Source of the DNA: a bacterium
GTDB lineage: Bacteria > Spirochaetota > UBA4802 > UBA5550
Length of the DNA stretch: 8,374 bases
Assembly (NCBI GenBank): GCA_024224995.1
Contig: JAAENB010000232.1
Location: 1-8,374 of the forward strand
Reading direction: 5' to 3'
Of this stretch, positions 1-6,140 are shown one piece after another. Below the pieces are notes generated by a model. The model worked only from the letters and a program-made list of their open reading frames with translations. It was not told the DNA's origin and did not search any database. Position 1 is the first letter of the stretch, and the number at the start of each line of letters is the position of its first letter. Position numbers and translations under genes: made by a program.

Positions 1-2040
1 GTCAAATATGTTTTTTGCCATTATAATCCCCCTGCCGTGGGACTCCATTCTTTTGTTTACATCGGCCATTCGTGAATTAATAAACGGTTGAAAGATAAAA
101 CCGTTCCCTTCGTCGGTAACCGTATAAATGACCCTGTCCGGATTAATTTCAAAGTCAATTACCACCTTCCGCAAACTATAGCGGGGATCGTTCTGCCGGG
201 CTTCCATAAGGGCGAAAAATTTTTTTTGGGCCAGGGCCTCGGTCTTTTCTTCATAGCTTATATCCAGGTTTCCATGCTCTATGGCGTTAATTATGATCTC
301 TCTTAAGGCAACACGCAGTAAATGGCTTCTTTTTAAACTGACATATTTGTTTAAGTTCCTTGTTATCCGGAAAGTAAACTCATCAACATTATAGATTGAG
401 TTTCCTATTATCATGTTTTGTTTTTCGGAAACAAAACATTGCAGGAATATATCTTCATCCACACTGGACGCCTTTCCCAGGATCTCATTTTTCCCTTCCA
501 GGGTTACGTATTCAAGATGAACCTGCATCTGTTTGGCTTCTGTTTTGAGGGGCATTTTAAACTCAGTCCGGAATGAGACCGGGTTTTTTTCTTTTGAAAA
601 AAGTTCAAACTGCTGCGTAACAAATTGTTTTGTTTTATTCGCCGCGTTTGGCTCTTCGTAGATGAGATTAAGAAAAGGGGTCCCAATCAACGACTCCGGC
701 CCAACCATTAATTGAAGCTGTACGGAATTATTTACCGATATAAATAACCAATCATCATCCAGAGAAAAAATAATATCATTTGATCCTTCAAAAAGAAGCC
801 GGTACTTTTCCTGCACGGAGACCGTTTCACGCCGGGCGTGTTCTTTCTCTCTATTGATAATGCCAATCCTGTCCGCCAGGGCAAATGAAAGAAGTATTAC
901 TTCCAGGGAACCGCCTATTTTTATGGCATGCTCAGTTAAAAAATGAAACGGCAGTATCCCGAAAGACTTTAAAATATAGGCTATTATTCCAATAAAGAAT
1001 ACAAACCACGCAAGTAAATAAAACCGGGCCGCTCGATATCCCTTTGCCAGGCATATAATTCCAATAACCATACAGGCGATGGCAATCATCATAACCAGGA
1101 CACTCATGCATTGTACGGCGGTACTATACCTGACTAAAAATGAAAAACCGGCAAAGGCGGTGATTAAAACCAGGGAGAATATAATAAACTTATCTATAGT
1201 GGGAAAGAGCTTTTTTGTTTGCAGGAACAGGCGGGAAAACAATACTGCCATTGCCACGCCCAATGAGGCTAAAAGCAGAATGGAAGAATTCGCCCATTCC
1301 GGGGAGCCCGGCCATAAGAATTCATACGTATACCCCGAAAAACTGCTTTGAGCCAGAAGCATAAAGAATATATGCAGCACGTAAAAAAAATAACTAAAAT
1401 TCCTGATGACTATGAATATACAAATGTTATAGAGGATCATTACCAGCATTATTCCAAAATAAATCCCCATTACTGTCTGTTCAAGGTTCACTTTTTCAGT
1501 AAATGCCTTTTGTGACCATATTAAAAAAGGCATTTGTATGGACCCTTCACTTTGGAGCCTCACATAATAGACCTGTTCCGTGCCCGCTTTTGTCGGCAGA
1601 AAAAATACAAAATTATGGTGCTTTATTTGCCGTTTTTTAAACAGGATCATATCGCCGGTCTCTATTTTTTTCCGGGTACCCGCTGCCCCCGGTATATACA
1701 GGTCAACATAGTCCAGAAGCGGATACTCTAATTCCAGCAGCCATTTCTTTTCTCCCGTCGGGAAAACGCAGCTAAATCGAACCCAGTACGCGGAATTTAC
1801 ATAACCCATGTTCGGGGTTCCCCCGGTATTCCGGGTAAAACGATGGTCGTATTTTCCTGATTCAATACCGCGTATGGTTATTGTTCCCTGAGGATCTTCC
1901 AGGTATTCCAGGTATGGGGCCAGTTTGTACTCTTCCCGGGTATTATCAAGGGACAGGGGAGTTAGCGCGAATCCCCGCCAGGGAGAGAGCAGTATAATGA
2001 AAATTATTGCTAAAATTGTGGTTTTACGTATTCCTGCCAT
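1..2040 (-). CDS. 7TM-DISM sensor with PAS-like region and SpoIIAB/RsbW-type ATPase (3' end off window)
   Basis: Translating the minus strand from the ATG at 2040-2038 gives 680 codons with no stop, so the gene is partial. Residues 1-26 look like a signal peptide (KTTILAIIFIILLSP). Residues about 30-180 fit a 7TMR-DISMED2 periplasmic domain (SAYWVRF near 83-89). About 190-395 hold seven hydrophobic segments of the 7TM-DISM type. About 411-535 are PAS-like (YRLLFEGSNDIIFSLDDD). From about 545 a GHKL ATPase follows, with N box EIIINAIEHGN (581-591), G1 box DEGNG (643-647) and G2 box HGRG (668-671). This ATPase resembles anti-sigma-factor serine kinases rather than classical histidine kinases: no H box is visible between PAS and ATPase. 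By family knowledge it would phosphorylate an anti-sigma antagonist or a similar partner in response to an envelope ligand; that is inference. The start overlaps the upstream lipoprotein stop (TAATG), with AGGGG (2048-2052) seven bases upstream, so translation is probably coupled. Only a short C-terminal tail is likely to be missing. Confidence 0.88.
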   Translation of the reverse strand, partial: MAGIRKTTILAIIFIILLSPWRGFALTPLSLDNTREEYKLAPYLEYLEDPQGTITIRGIESGKYDHRFTRNTGGTPNMGYVNSAYWVRFSCVFPTGEKKWLLELEYPLLDYVDLYIPGAAGTRKKIETGDMILFKKRQIKHHNFVFFLPTKAGTEQVYYVRLQSEGSIQMPFLIWSQKAFTEKVNLEQTVMGIYFGIMLVMILYNICIFIVIRNFSYFFYVLHIFFMLLAQSSFSGYTYEFLWPGSPEWANSSILLLASLGVAMAVLFSRLFLQTKKLFPTIDKFIIFSLVLITAFAGFSFLVRYSTAVQCMSVLVMMIAIACMVIGIICLAKGYRAARFYLLAWFVFFIGIIAYILKSFGILPFHFLTEHAIKIGGSLEVILLSFALADRIGIINREKEHARRETVSVQEKYRLLFEGSNDIIFSLDDDWLFISVNNSVQLQLMVGPESLIGTPFLNLIYEEPNAANKTKQFVTQQFELFSKEKNPVSFRTEFKMPLKTEAKQMQVHLEYVTLEGKNEILGKASSVDEDIFLQCFVSEKQNMIIGNSIYNVDEFTFRITRNLNKYVSLKRSHLLRVALREIIINAIEHGNLDISYEEKTEALAQKKFFALMEARQNDPRYSLRKVVIDFEINPDRVIYTVTDEGNGFIFQPFINSRMADVNKRMESHGRGIIMAKNIFD

Positions 2041-2906
2041 TACCGTGCCCCTTGTAATTCGCGGGTAATGCGTAATAATTCATTGAATTTTCCCACTGCG
2101 TTTTTCTTTTGTTCTTTTGTCGCGAGAGTGCTATTGGCGTAGAGAATGGCTTCCATGAACTGCTTATGATATTGATCCATCTTTTTTTTATAGAATGGAG
2201 GCCGTGACAATTCAATATTAAAGAGCCAGTATTTGAGGGTCTTCTTAAGCTTCTGTTTATCCTTTTCTTTGTCCAGAAGAGAGATAAACTCCATATATCG
2301 CTTTTTGCGGAATTGAAGCCGTAAAGGGGTAATATCGGCAAGATTCTTATTGAACCTGAAAAAGTCCTTTTCCTGCTCATCGGAAAAGCTGCCGTAAAAA
2401 TATTCCAGGATTTTTAAGATATTCCGCGTTGACTGCTTTATTCGTTCATTCTTTGGTTTATTTGCCAGCTCGGCTAATTCCTCATTATCACTTTCAAGCT
2501 TCTCTTTGCAGTGCCGGAGCTGCCCGGCATCGAGGCTTGTTAGAAAATTGACCGTATCATCTATTATCCAGGAGGCAATCGACTCCCAGTGTTTTTGATT
2601 CTTCTCCCGGACAAAGAGAAGGTCTTCACTCCGGAGTCCTTGTTTTACCCCTTTTTTTAACCGGTTAAATACAACTATAAAGTCTTTAAGCCCTTCTTCC
2701 CGGTGCCGCGCAAGGAATTTCAAAATGTTCTGCTTAACAGCATTGGACTGGCTGCTTTTAAGGTCAAAATAGCTGTTGACCTTATAATGCAGGTAGATAT
2801 CAAGTGAATTATATGACCATTTATAGGTGAAAGAGCTGCATGAACTTAACCCTATGCTGGTTATAAGAAAAAAAGCTAATTTGTGTTTGTCGCGTAATGT
2901 TTTCAA
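2040..2906 (-). CDS. DUF6279-like lipoprotein
   Basis: A 288-residue protein with a basic N-terminus, a hydrophobic stretch (LAFFLITSIG) and lipobox LSSC with the lipidated cysteine at residue 23, so it should be a signal-peptidase-II lipoprotein. The mature part is highly charged and helical. The opening after the cysteine (SSFTYKWSYNSLDIYLHYKVN, with FDLKSSQ soon after) and a middle rich in Lys and Glu resemble DUF6279 lipoproteins, whose function is unknown. The start is TTG: no in-frame ATG lies upstream before a stop, and the signal peptide needs this start. The ribosome site is weak (AAGAAGAG, about eight bases upstream). A good sigma70-like promoter sits 40-67 bases upstream. The stop overlaps the ATG of the 7TM-DISM sensor, so the two are one operon. 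A periplasm-facing lipoprotein made together with a sensor that has a periplasmic domain could be its ligand-binding or control partner; this is inference from context only. Confidence 0.85.
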   Translation of the reverse strand: MKTLRDKHKLAFFLITSIGLSSCSSFTYKWSYNSLDIYLHYKVNSYFDLKSSQSNAVKQNILKFLARHREEGLKDFIVVFNRLKKGVKQGLRSEDLLFVREKNQKHWESIASWIIDDTVNFLTSLDAGQLRHCKEKLESDNEELAELANKPKNERIKQSTRNILKILEYFYGSFSDEQEKDFFRFNKNLADITPLRLQFRKKRYMEFISLLDKEKDKQKLKKTLKYWLFNIELSRPPFYKKKMDQYHKQFMEAILYANSTLATKEQKKNAVGKFNELLRITRELQGAR

Positions 2907-2945
2907 AACAGGTACTCTTCTTATAGCATTTTAGTATCAAGGCTA

Positions 2946-2973
2946 ATTATAGAAGAAAAAAACCAAAAGTCAA
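2946..2973 (-). promoter_or_regulatory. Sigma70-type promoter of the lipoprotein/sensor operon
   Basis: On the minus strand TTGACT (2973-2968) is followed after 16 bases by a perfect TATAAT (2951-2946). Transcription would start near 2939, giving a leader of about 33 bases before the TTG start at 2906. Box quality, spacing and position all fit. Confidence 0.75.
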
Positions 2974-2978
2974 GATAA

Positions 2979-3007
2979 TCTGTTTAAAAAAACACACTCT
3001 GTAGAAT
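2979..3007 (+). promoter_or_regulatory. Possible weak promoter for the DUF6122-like gene
   Basis: A TAGAAT box (3002-3007, five of six matches to TATAAT) lies 38 bases before the ATG at 3045. The matching -35 region (2979-2984, TCTGTT) is poor. It would place a plus-strand start near 3014, upstream of the ribosome site GGGAG (3032-3036). This is the best candidate in a short AT-rich divergent spacer. Confidence 0.3.
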
Positions 3008-3044
3008 AAAAGTAATAAATATAAATTTTCAGGGAGATTATTTA

Positions 3045-3365
3045 ATGATCAGGAGCACCATACATCTGGCTCTTCATTTTTTGGTTCCCGCTCTTGCGGC
3101 GGGGGCTCTGTATCGCCATAAATTCCGGACCGCCTGGTTTATAATGGCAGCAACCATGATAATCGACCTGGATCATCTATTGGCAAACCCGGTTTTTGAT
3201 CCCACCAGGTGCAGCATTGGGTTTCATCCTCTACATTCATACTATGCTATTGGGGTTTATTGTATTTTGCTTTGTATTCCTAAACTGAGAATCGTTGCCC
3301 TGGGGTTGTTGATCCACATAGGGCTGGATCTTATTGACTGCGGCTGTATGCTAATGCTGTTATAA
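3045..3365 (+). CDS. DUF6122-like small integral membrane protein
   Basis: A 106-residue, strongly hydrophobic protein with about three to four membrane segments (about 5-22, 30-40, 66-78 and 82-97). Acidic and histidine residues are spaced like metal ligands: DLDH (41-44), HPLH (61-64) and HIGLDLID (91-98). The block FDPTRCSIGFHPLHSYYAIG matches what I remember of DUF6122 proteins, and the DxDH plus HPxH pattern recalls the YdjM-type membrane-bound metal-dependent hydrolases. Enzymatic activity is not proven for the family. Ribosome site GGGAG (3032-3036) lies eight bases before the ATG and supports the start. The gene is monocistronic: it diverges from the lipoprotein operon and converges on the TPR gene, whose stop overlaps its own by six bases. 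Length is normal for the family, so it appears complete. Confidence 0.82.
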   Translation: MIRSTIHLALHFLVPALAAGALYRHKFRTAWFIMAATMIIDLDHLLANPVFDPTRCSIGFHPLHSYYAIGVYCILLCIPKLRIVALGLLIHIGLDLIDCGCMLMLL

Positions 3366-4793
3366 AAATCCAAGTTTTCTGGCTTTTTTAAAAGCCTTTT
3401 TCGCGTCCCGGGAATTCTCAAGGCCAATGTCCTTATAAATTTCGTATGCTTTTTTAAAATACTCCCCTGCTTTCTCTTTATTTTTTAACTTCATATATAA
3501 ACCGGCAATGTTTATAATCAGGTCTGCGTATTCCGGATTTTTTTGTATTTTAAGAGATTCCCAGGTTTCTTTGCTTTGAATACAATAATCAAGCGCTTTT
3601 TCGAATTTTTTTATATGCAAATAGACAAGCCCGATATTATTTAAGATTTTGGCGTGGTGTGCCGTCTGGTCAAGACCCAGGTGCTCGTTTCCTTCCTTGC
3701 TCTTTTCATAGCATTCAAGCGCCCTGTTAAAATCATACTTAAACCAGTATAAAATCCCGATATTATTCAGCAATGATAAATAGACCGGGGTATGTTCCAT
3801 TTTTATTTTTTCGTATATCTCTTTGGCTTTTTCGTAATACCGCAACGCGGCCTTGATCCTTTTCCGGTCCCAATAGTAAATGCCAATATTTGCCAGGAGT
3901 GTCGCGTAGTTGCCGTTATCCACTATTCCCAATTCCATGTAGATCTTTTCACTTTGCCGGTAATATTCAATAGCGTAATCCTGCATCCGGCAGCCCCAAT
4001 AGGCCAGACCAATGTTCGACAGGAGAACCGCGAAACTTAATGTTGTGTCCAGTTTCAGCGATTCATAGATCCTTCTGCTTTCTTCATAGAGCACCAGGGC
4101 CCGCTCAAGGTTCACTTGCTGGTAATATGCCAGCCCTAAATTGATTGTAATATTGGCGTAATTGACGGTGTTTTTTAAGTCATGAGATTCTTTGATCCGC
4201 ATATCGTTTTCATAATATTCAATGGCTTTTTCAATATCACCTTTGTGAAAATTGAGAAGCCCCAGGTGACTCTGCAAATCTCCATAGTCTTTTGAGCTTT
4301 CTTCTTTAAGAGCACTGTATATTGCTTCACCCATCATATAATAATCAAAGGCATTGTCGTATTCGGCTTCCCGGGCAAAGACTCTTCCAATATAAATGAT
4401 GGCATCGGCGTTACCCATGGAAATTTCCAGCCCTTCGGATTCGTATATTTCACGTCCTTTTTTGAAATAATCAAAGGCTTTGTCGGTTTCTCCTTTCTGG
4501 AATAAAAGACCACCGAGTTTGATCAGTGTTTCCGCGTATTGAGCGCTGTGATTACCGTATTTTCCGGCAAAGAGGTCAAGAGCCTTATTCATGGACTTTA
4601 AAGAACTTTCATACAGATTGAAAACCGAACCTTCGATCCATCCCGCTTCAAGGTAGGCTTCCCCATATTCAGGATCTATTGACAGCGCTTCCTTGCTGAG
4701 TTTTAGCGCCTCCTGGGGATTGTACAGCTCTACATCTTTTGCTTTTTGATATATCGACTGAGCCTTTGATGTTGAATTCTCTCTACCTGGCAT
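3360..4793 (-). CDS. Tetratricopeptide-repeat protein (42-residue TPR array)
   Basis: A 477-residue soluble protein with no signal peptide or membrane segment, so probably cytoplasmic. A first TPR-like helix pair covers about residues 10-60 (YNPQEALKLSKEALSIDPEY). From about 64 the protein is a regular array of 42-residue units starting near 64, 106, 148, 190, 232, 274, 316, 358, 400 and 442. The pattern is A-x-x-Y-Y-(E/R)-x-(S/A)-x-x-I-Y-E, then about YAxLLxNIGxxYW. This is the long TPR_12 or kinesin-light-chain-like class, which usually binds peptides or protein partners. No catalytic domain is fused. The ATG at 4793 has AGGA (4804-4807) ten bases upstream, and a promoter is visible farther up. 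The gene converges on the DUF6122-like gene and is divergent from the WGR/ATP-grasp operon. Its specific role cannot be read from the sequence. Confidence 0.9.
   Translation of the reverse strand: MPGRENSTSKAQSIYQKAKDVELYNPQEALKLSKEALSIDPEYGEAYLEAGWIEGSVFNLYESSLKSMNKALDLFAGKYGNHSAQYAETLIKLGGLLFQKGETDKAFDYFKKGREIYESEGLEISMGNADAIIYIGRVFAREAEYDNAFDYYMMGEAIYSALKEESSKDYGDLQSHLGLLNFHKGDIEKAIEYYENDMRIKESHDLKNTVNYANITINLGLAYYQQVNLERALVLYEESRRIYESLKLDTTLSFAVLLSNIGLAYWGCRMQDYAIEYYRQSEKIYMELGIVDNGNYATLLANIGIYYWDRKRIKAALRYYEKAKEIYEKIKMEHTPVYLSLLNNIGILYWFKYDFNRALECYEKSKEGNEHLGLDQTAHHAKILNNIGLVYLHIKKFEKALDYCIQSKETWESLKIQKNPEYADLIINIAGLYMKLKNKEKAGEYFKKAYEIYKDIGLENSRDAKKAFKKARKLGFL
3363..4478 (-). repeat. 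Coding tandem repeat: 42-codon TPR units
   Basis: From residue 106 to the C-terminus the TPR protein consists of eight full 42-residue units and a final 36-residue unit, in phase with no insertions or deletions (unit starts at residues 106, 148, 190, 232, 274, 316, 358, 400 and 442). The similarity is at protein level; the DNA units have diverged. Confidence 0.85.
3381..3401 (+). terminator. Rho-independent terminator of the DUF6122-like gene
   Basis: GGCTTTT (3381-3387) and AAAAGCC (3390-3396) form a perfect inverted repeat, directly followed by TTTTT (3397-3401), 16 bases after the plus-strand stop. The literal loop is two bases, so the inner A-T pairs would open. It lies inside the C-terminal coding region of the opposing TPR gene. 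Confidence 0.6.
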
Positions 4794-4848
4794 AGACCAT
4801 TATTCCTGTTTATTATTAATAGTTAAAAAATCTCTATTAACATTATGT

Positions 4849-4875
4849 CAACTCTCCAAAAACTTGCCTGAGTTG
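4849..4875 (-). promoter_or_regulatory. Inverted repeat in the TPR gene leader, possible operator
   Basis: CAACTC (4849-4854) and GAGTTG (4870-4875) are perfect inverted arms separated by 15 bases. They begin just downstream of the TPR gene's -10 box, overlapping the expected transcription start. Such a site could be an operator or a 5' leader hairpin. The arms are short and chance is possible. Confidence 0.25.
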
Positions 4876-4881
4876 TCTATA

Positions 4882-4909
4882 ATTATAATACTTTTTTATA
4901 AAAACGCAA
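4882..4909 (-). promoter_or_regulatory. Probable promoter of the TPR gene
   Basis: A perfect minus-strand TATAAT (4887-4882) lies 16 bases after TTGCGT (4909-4904), which matches the -35 consensus only in its first half. Transcription would begin near 4875, leaving a leader of about 80 bases. A minus-strand TTGACA (4851-4846) further down has no good -10 box at the right spacing. Confidence 0.5.
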
Positions 4910-4922
4910 GAATTTTTTTAAG

Positions 4923-4954
4923 GGGGACAGCTTCTGCTGTACTCTTATGTCCCC
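4923..4954. repeat. GGGGACA/TGTCCCC palindrome with nested hairpin
   Basis: GGGGACA (4923-4929) pairs with TGTCCCC (4948-4954). Inside, ACAGC (4927-4931) and GCTGT (4936-4940) form a second hairpin around TTCT; the two overlap at ACA, so they would be alternatives. It lies between the divergent promoters of the TPR gene and the WGR operon. It has no T tail, so it is not an ordinary terminator. It resembles a solitary REP-like or IS200/IS605-end palindrome, but no transposase is nearby. Confidence 0.45.
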
Positions 4955-4992
4955 TCAAAAAGGGCGGCTTTTTTCCTTAAATTACTATTTTC

Positions 4993-5014
4993 TTGACAGG
5001 AAATTTTTTATAAT
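4993..5014 (+). promoter_or_regulatory. Promoter region of the WGR-LRR/ATP-grasp/hydrolase operon
   Basis: A perfect TTGACA (4993-4998) and a perfect TATAAT (5009-5014) are present but only 10 bases apart, too close to serve together as sigma70 boxes. TATAAT alone would start transcription near 5021, giving a leader of about 37 bases to the ATG at 5058. TTGACA could pair with a poorer box near 5016-5022. A plus-strand promoter here is likely, but which boxes are used is uncertain. Confidence 0.45.
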
Positions 5015-5057
5015 GTTAATAGTAAAAGTGTTTAAAAATTGGTCGGCGGAGAAAAAA

Positions 5058-6131
5058 ATGAAAAAATACCTGGAGTTTCATGATAACAAATCTCACAAGT
5101 TCTGGGAAGTTCAAACAGACGGGGTTTCTCATACTGTTCGTTATGGAAAAGTTGGAACCGACGGACAGTCAAAAACAAAGGATTTCGACTCTCCTGAAAA
5201 GGCCGAAAAGGACGCGGAAAAACTCGCTGCTTCAAAAATGAAAAAGGGCTATGCCGAAATGTCTGTTAAGTCGGAACGGACCAGGTCCAAACGTTTTTCT
5301 CTTAGCTATGATGAATCGGAAGATGGAAAAAGCCTGGTTCCCCGCATAGAAAAATTTGCAGCAAAACCCGAAGCCGCAGAACTCGATTCTATTACAATCG
5401 GCAGCTGGGGTGACGCGTTTGAAGGGGGGCCTGATGAAGTTGTGGATTGCCTTGCTGCCAACGCGGATAAATTTCCCAAACTCCGGTCTCTCTTCATCGG
5501 GGATATGGACTATGAGACCTGTGAAATTTCCTGGATAATTCAAACTGACCTGTCTCCGCTCCTCCAGGCGTTCCCCCTGCTTGAGAGCTTTAAGATCCGC
5601 GGCAGCCAGGGGCTGGAACTGAGCAATATGGATCATAAATCATTAAGATTCCTGACTATTGAATGCGGCGGTCTGGGGAAAAAGGTTCTTGCCTCTATTG
5701 CCGGGGGAACGCTTCCTTCCCTGGAACGATTGGAGTTATACCTGGGGATTGATGATTATGGTTTTGACGGTTCTATTAAAGATATCCAACCATTTATGGA
5801 AAAAGGCAGGTTTCCAAAGCTCTCCTACCTGGGTCTCAGAGACAGTATTATTGCCGATGAAATAGCAGCTGCCATTGCCGAAGCCTCCATATTGGACCAG
5901 GTTGAAGAATTGGATCTTTCCCTGGGAGCCCTGGGCGATGCGGGAGCGAAAGCCCTGCTTGAGAGCAGTAAAATCCGGAATCTGAAAAAACTGGATCTTC
6001 ACTATAACTTTATGTCCGGAGGAATGGTGGAAAAAATCAAGAAACTGGATGTTTCTATTGACGCGTCGGACCGGCAAGCGGAAGAAGAATATGACGGTGA
6101 AACTTATCGATATGTTTCTGTTTCGGAATAA
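5058..6131 (+). CDS. WGR domain fused to STM4015-family leucine-rich-repeat protein
   Basis: 357 residues from the ATG at 5058, chosen because GGAG (5048-5051) lies six bases upstream and the WGR domain begins at once. An in-frame ATG at 4947 lies inside a palindrome upstream of the likely promoter and would add 37 non-conserved residues. Residues 1-75 are a WGR domain: KFWEVQ (14-19), RYGKVGTDGQ (28-37) and a closing lysine-rich helix. Residues about 80-357 match the STM4015 family: a conserved-looking entry (ITIGSWGDAFEGG, 112-124), then leucine-rich repeats (LRSLFIGD, LERLELYLG, LSYLGLRDS, VEELDLSLG, LKKLDLHYN) and the end RYVSVSE. WGR domains are known from PARPs and bacterial MolR-like proteins, where they bind nucleic acid or proteins. 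LRRs bind partners, so this is probably the non-enzymatic scaffold or recognition subunit. It is the first gene of the operon, 9 bp ahead of the ATP-grasp gene. The substrate is unknown. Confidence 0.85.
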   Translation: MKKYLEFHDNKSHKFWEVQTDGVSHTVRYGKVGTDGQSKTKDFDSPEKAEKDAEKLAASKMKKGYAEMSVKSERTRSKRFSLSYDESEDGKSLVPRIEKFAAKPEAAELDSITIGSWGDAFEGGPDEVVDCLAANADKFPKLRSLFIGDMDYETCEISWIIQTDLSPLLQAFPLLESFKIRGSQGLELSNMDHKSLRFLTIECGGLGKKVLASIAGGTLPSLERLELYLGIDDYGFDGSIKDIQPFMEKGRFPKLSYLGLRDSIIADEIAAAIAEASILDQVEELDLSLGALGDAGAKALLESSKIRNLKKLDLHYNFMSGGMVEKIKKLDVSIDASDRQAEEEYDGETYRYVSVSE

Positions 6132-6140
6132 ACCCCCTCA

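Noticed and set aside
1079..1351. Plus-strand ORFs at 88-306, 1079-1351 and 1534-1731
   Set aside because: They lie antisense to the continuous 680-codon sensor frame, whose domains are clear, and have no ribosome sites or family resemblance.
2024..2380. 118-codon minus ORF overlapping the lipoprotein and sensor genes
   Set aside because: It is a shadow frame of the lipoprotein gene, which has a signal peptide, lipobox and promoter; this ORF shows no recognisable domain.
4783..4800. Five-codon upstream ORF overlapping the TPR start on the minus strand
   Set aside because: Its ATG (4800-4798) is only three bases from the AGGA site, too close for efficient initiation, while the TPR ATG is ten bases away. 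Probably chance.
4947..5057. N-terminal extension of the WGR-LRR protein from the ATG at 4947
   Set aside because: The start lies in the GGGGACA palindrome, upstream of the likely promoter boxes, has no ribosome site, and would add 37 residues before the conserved WGR start. The ATG at 5058 has GGAG at six bases.
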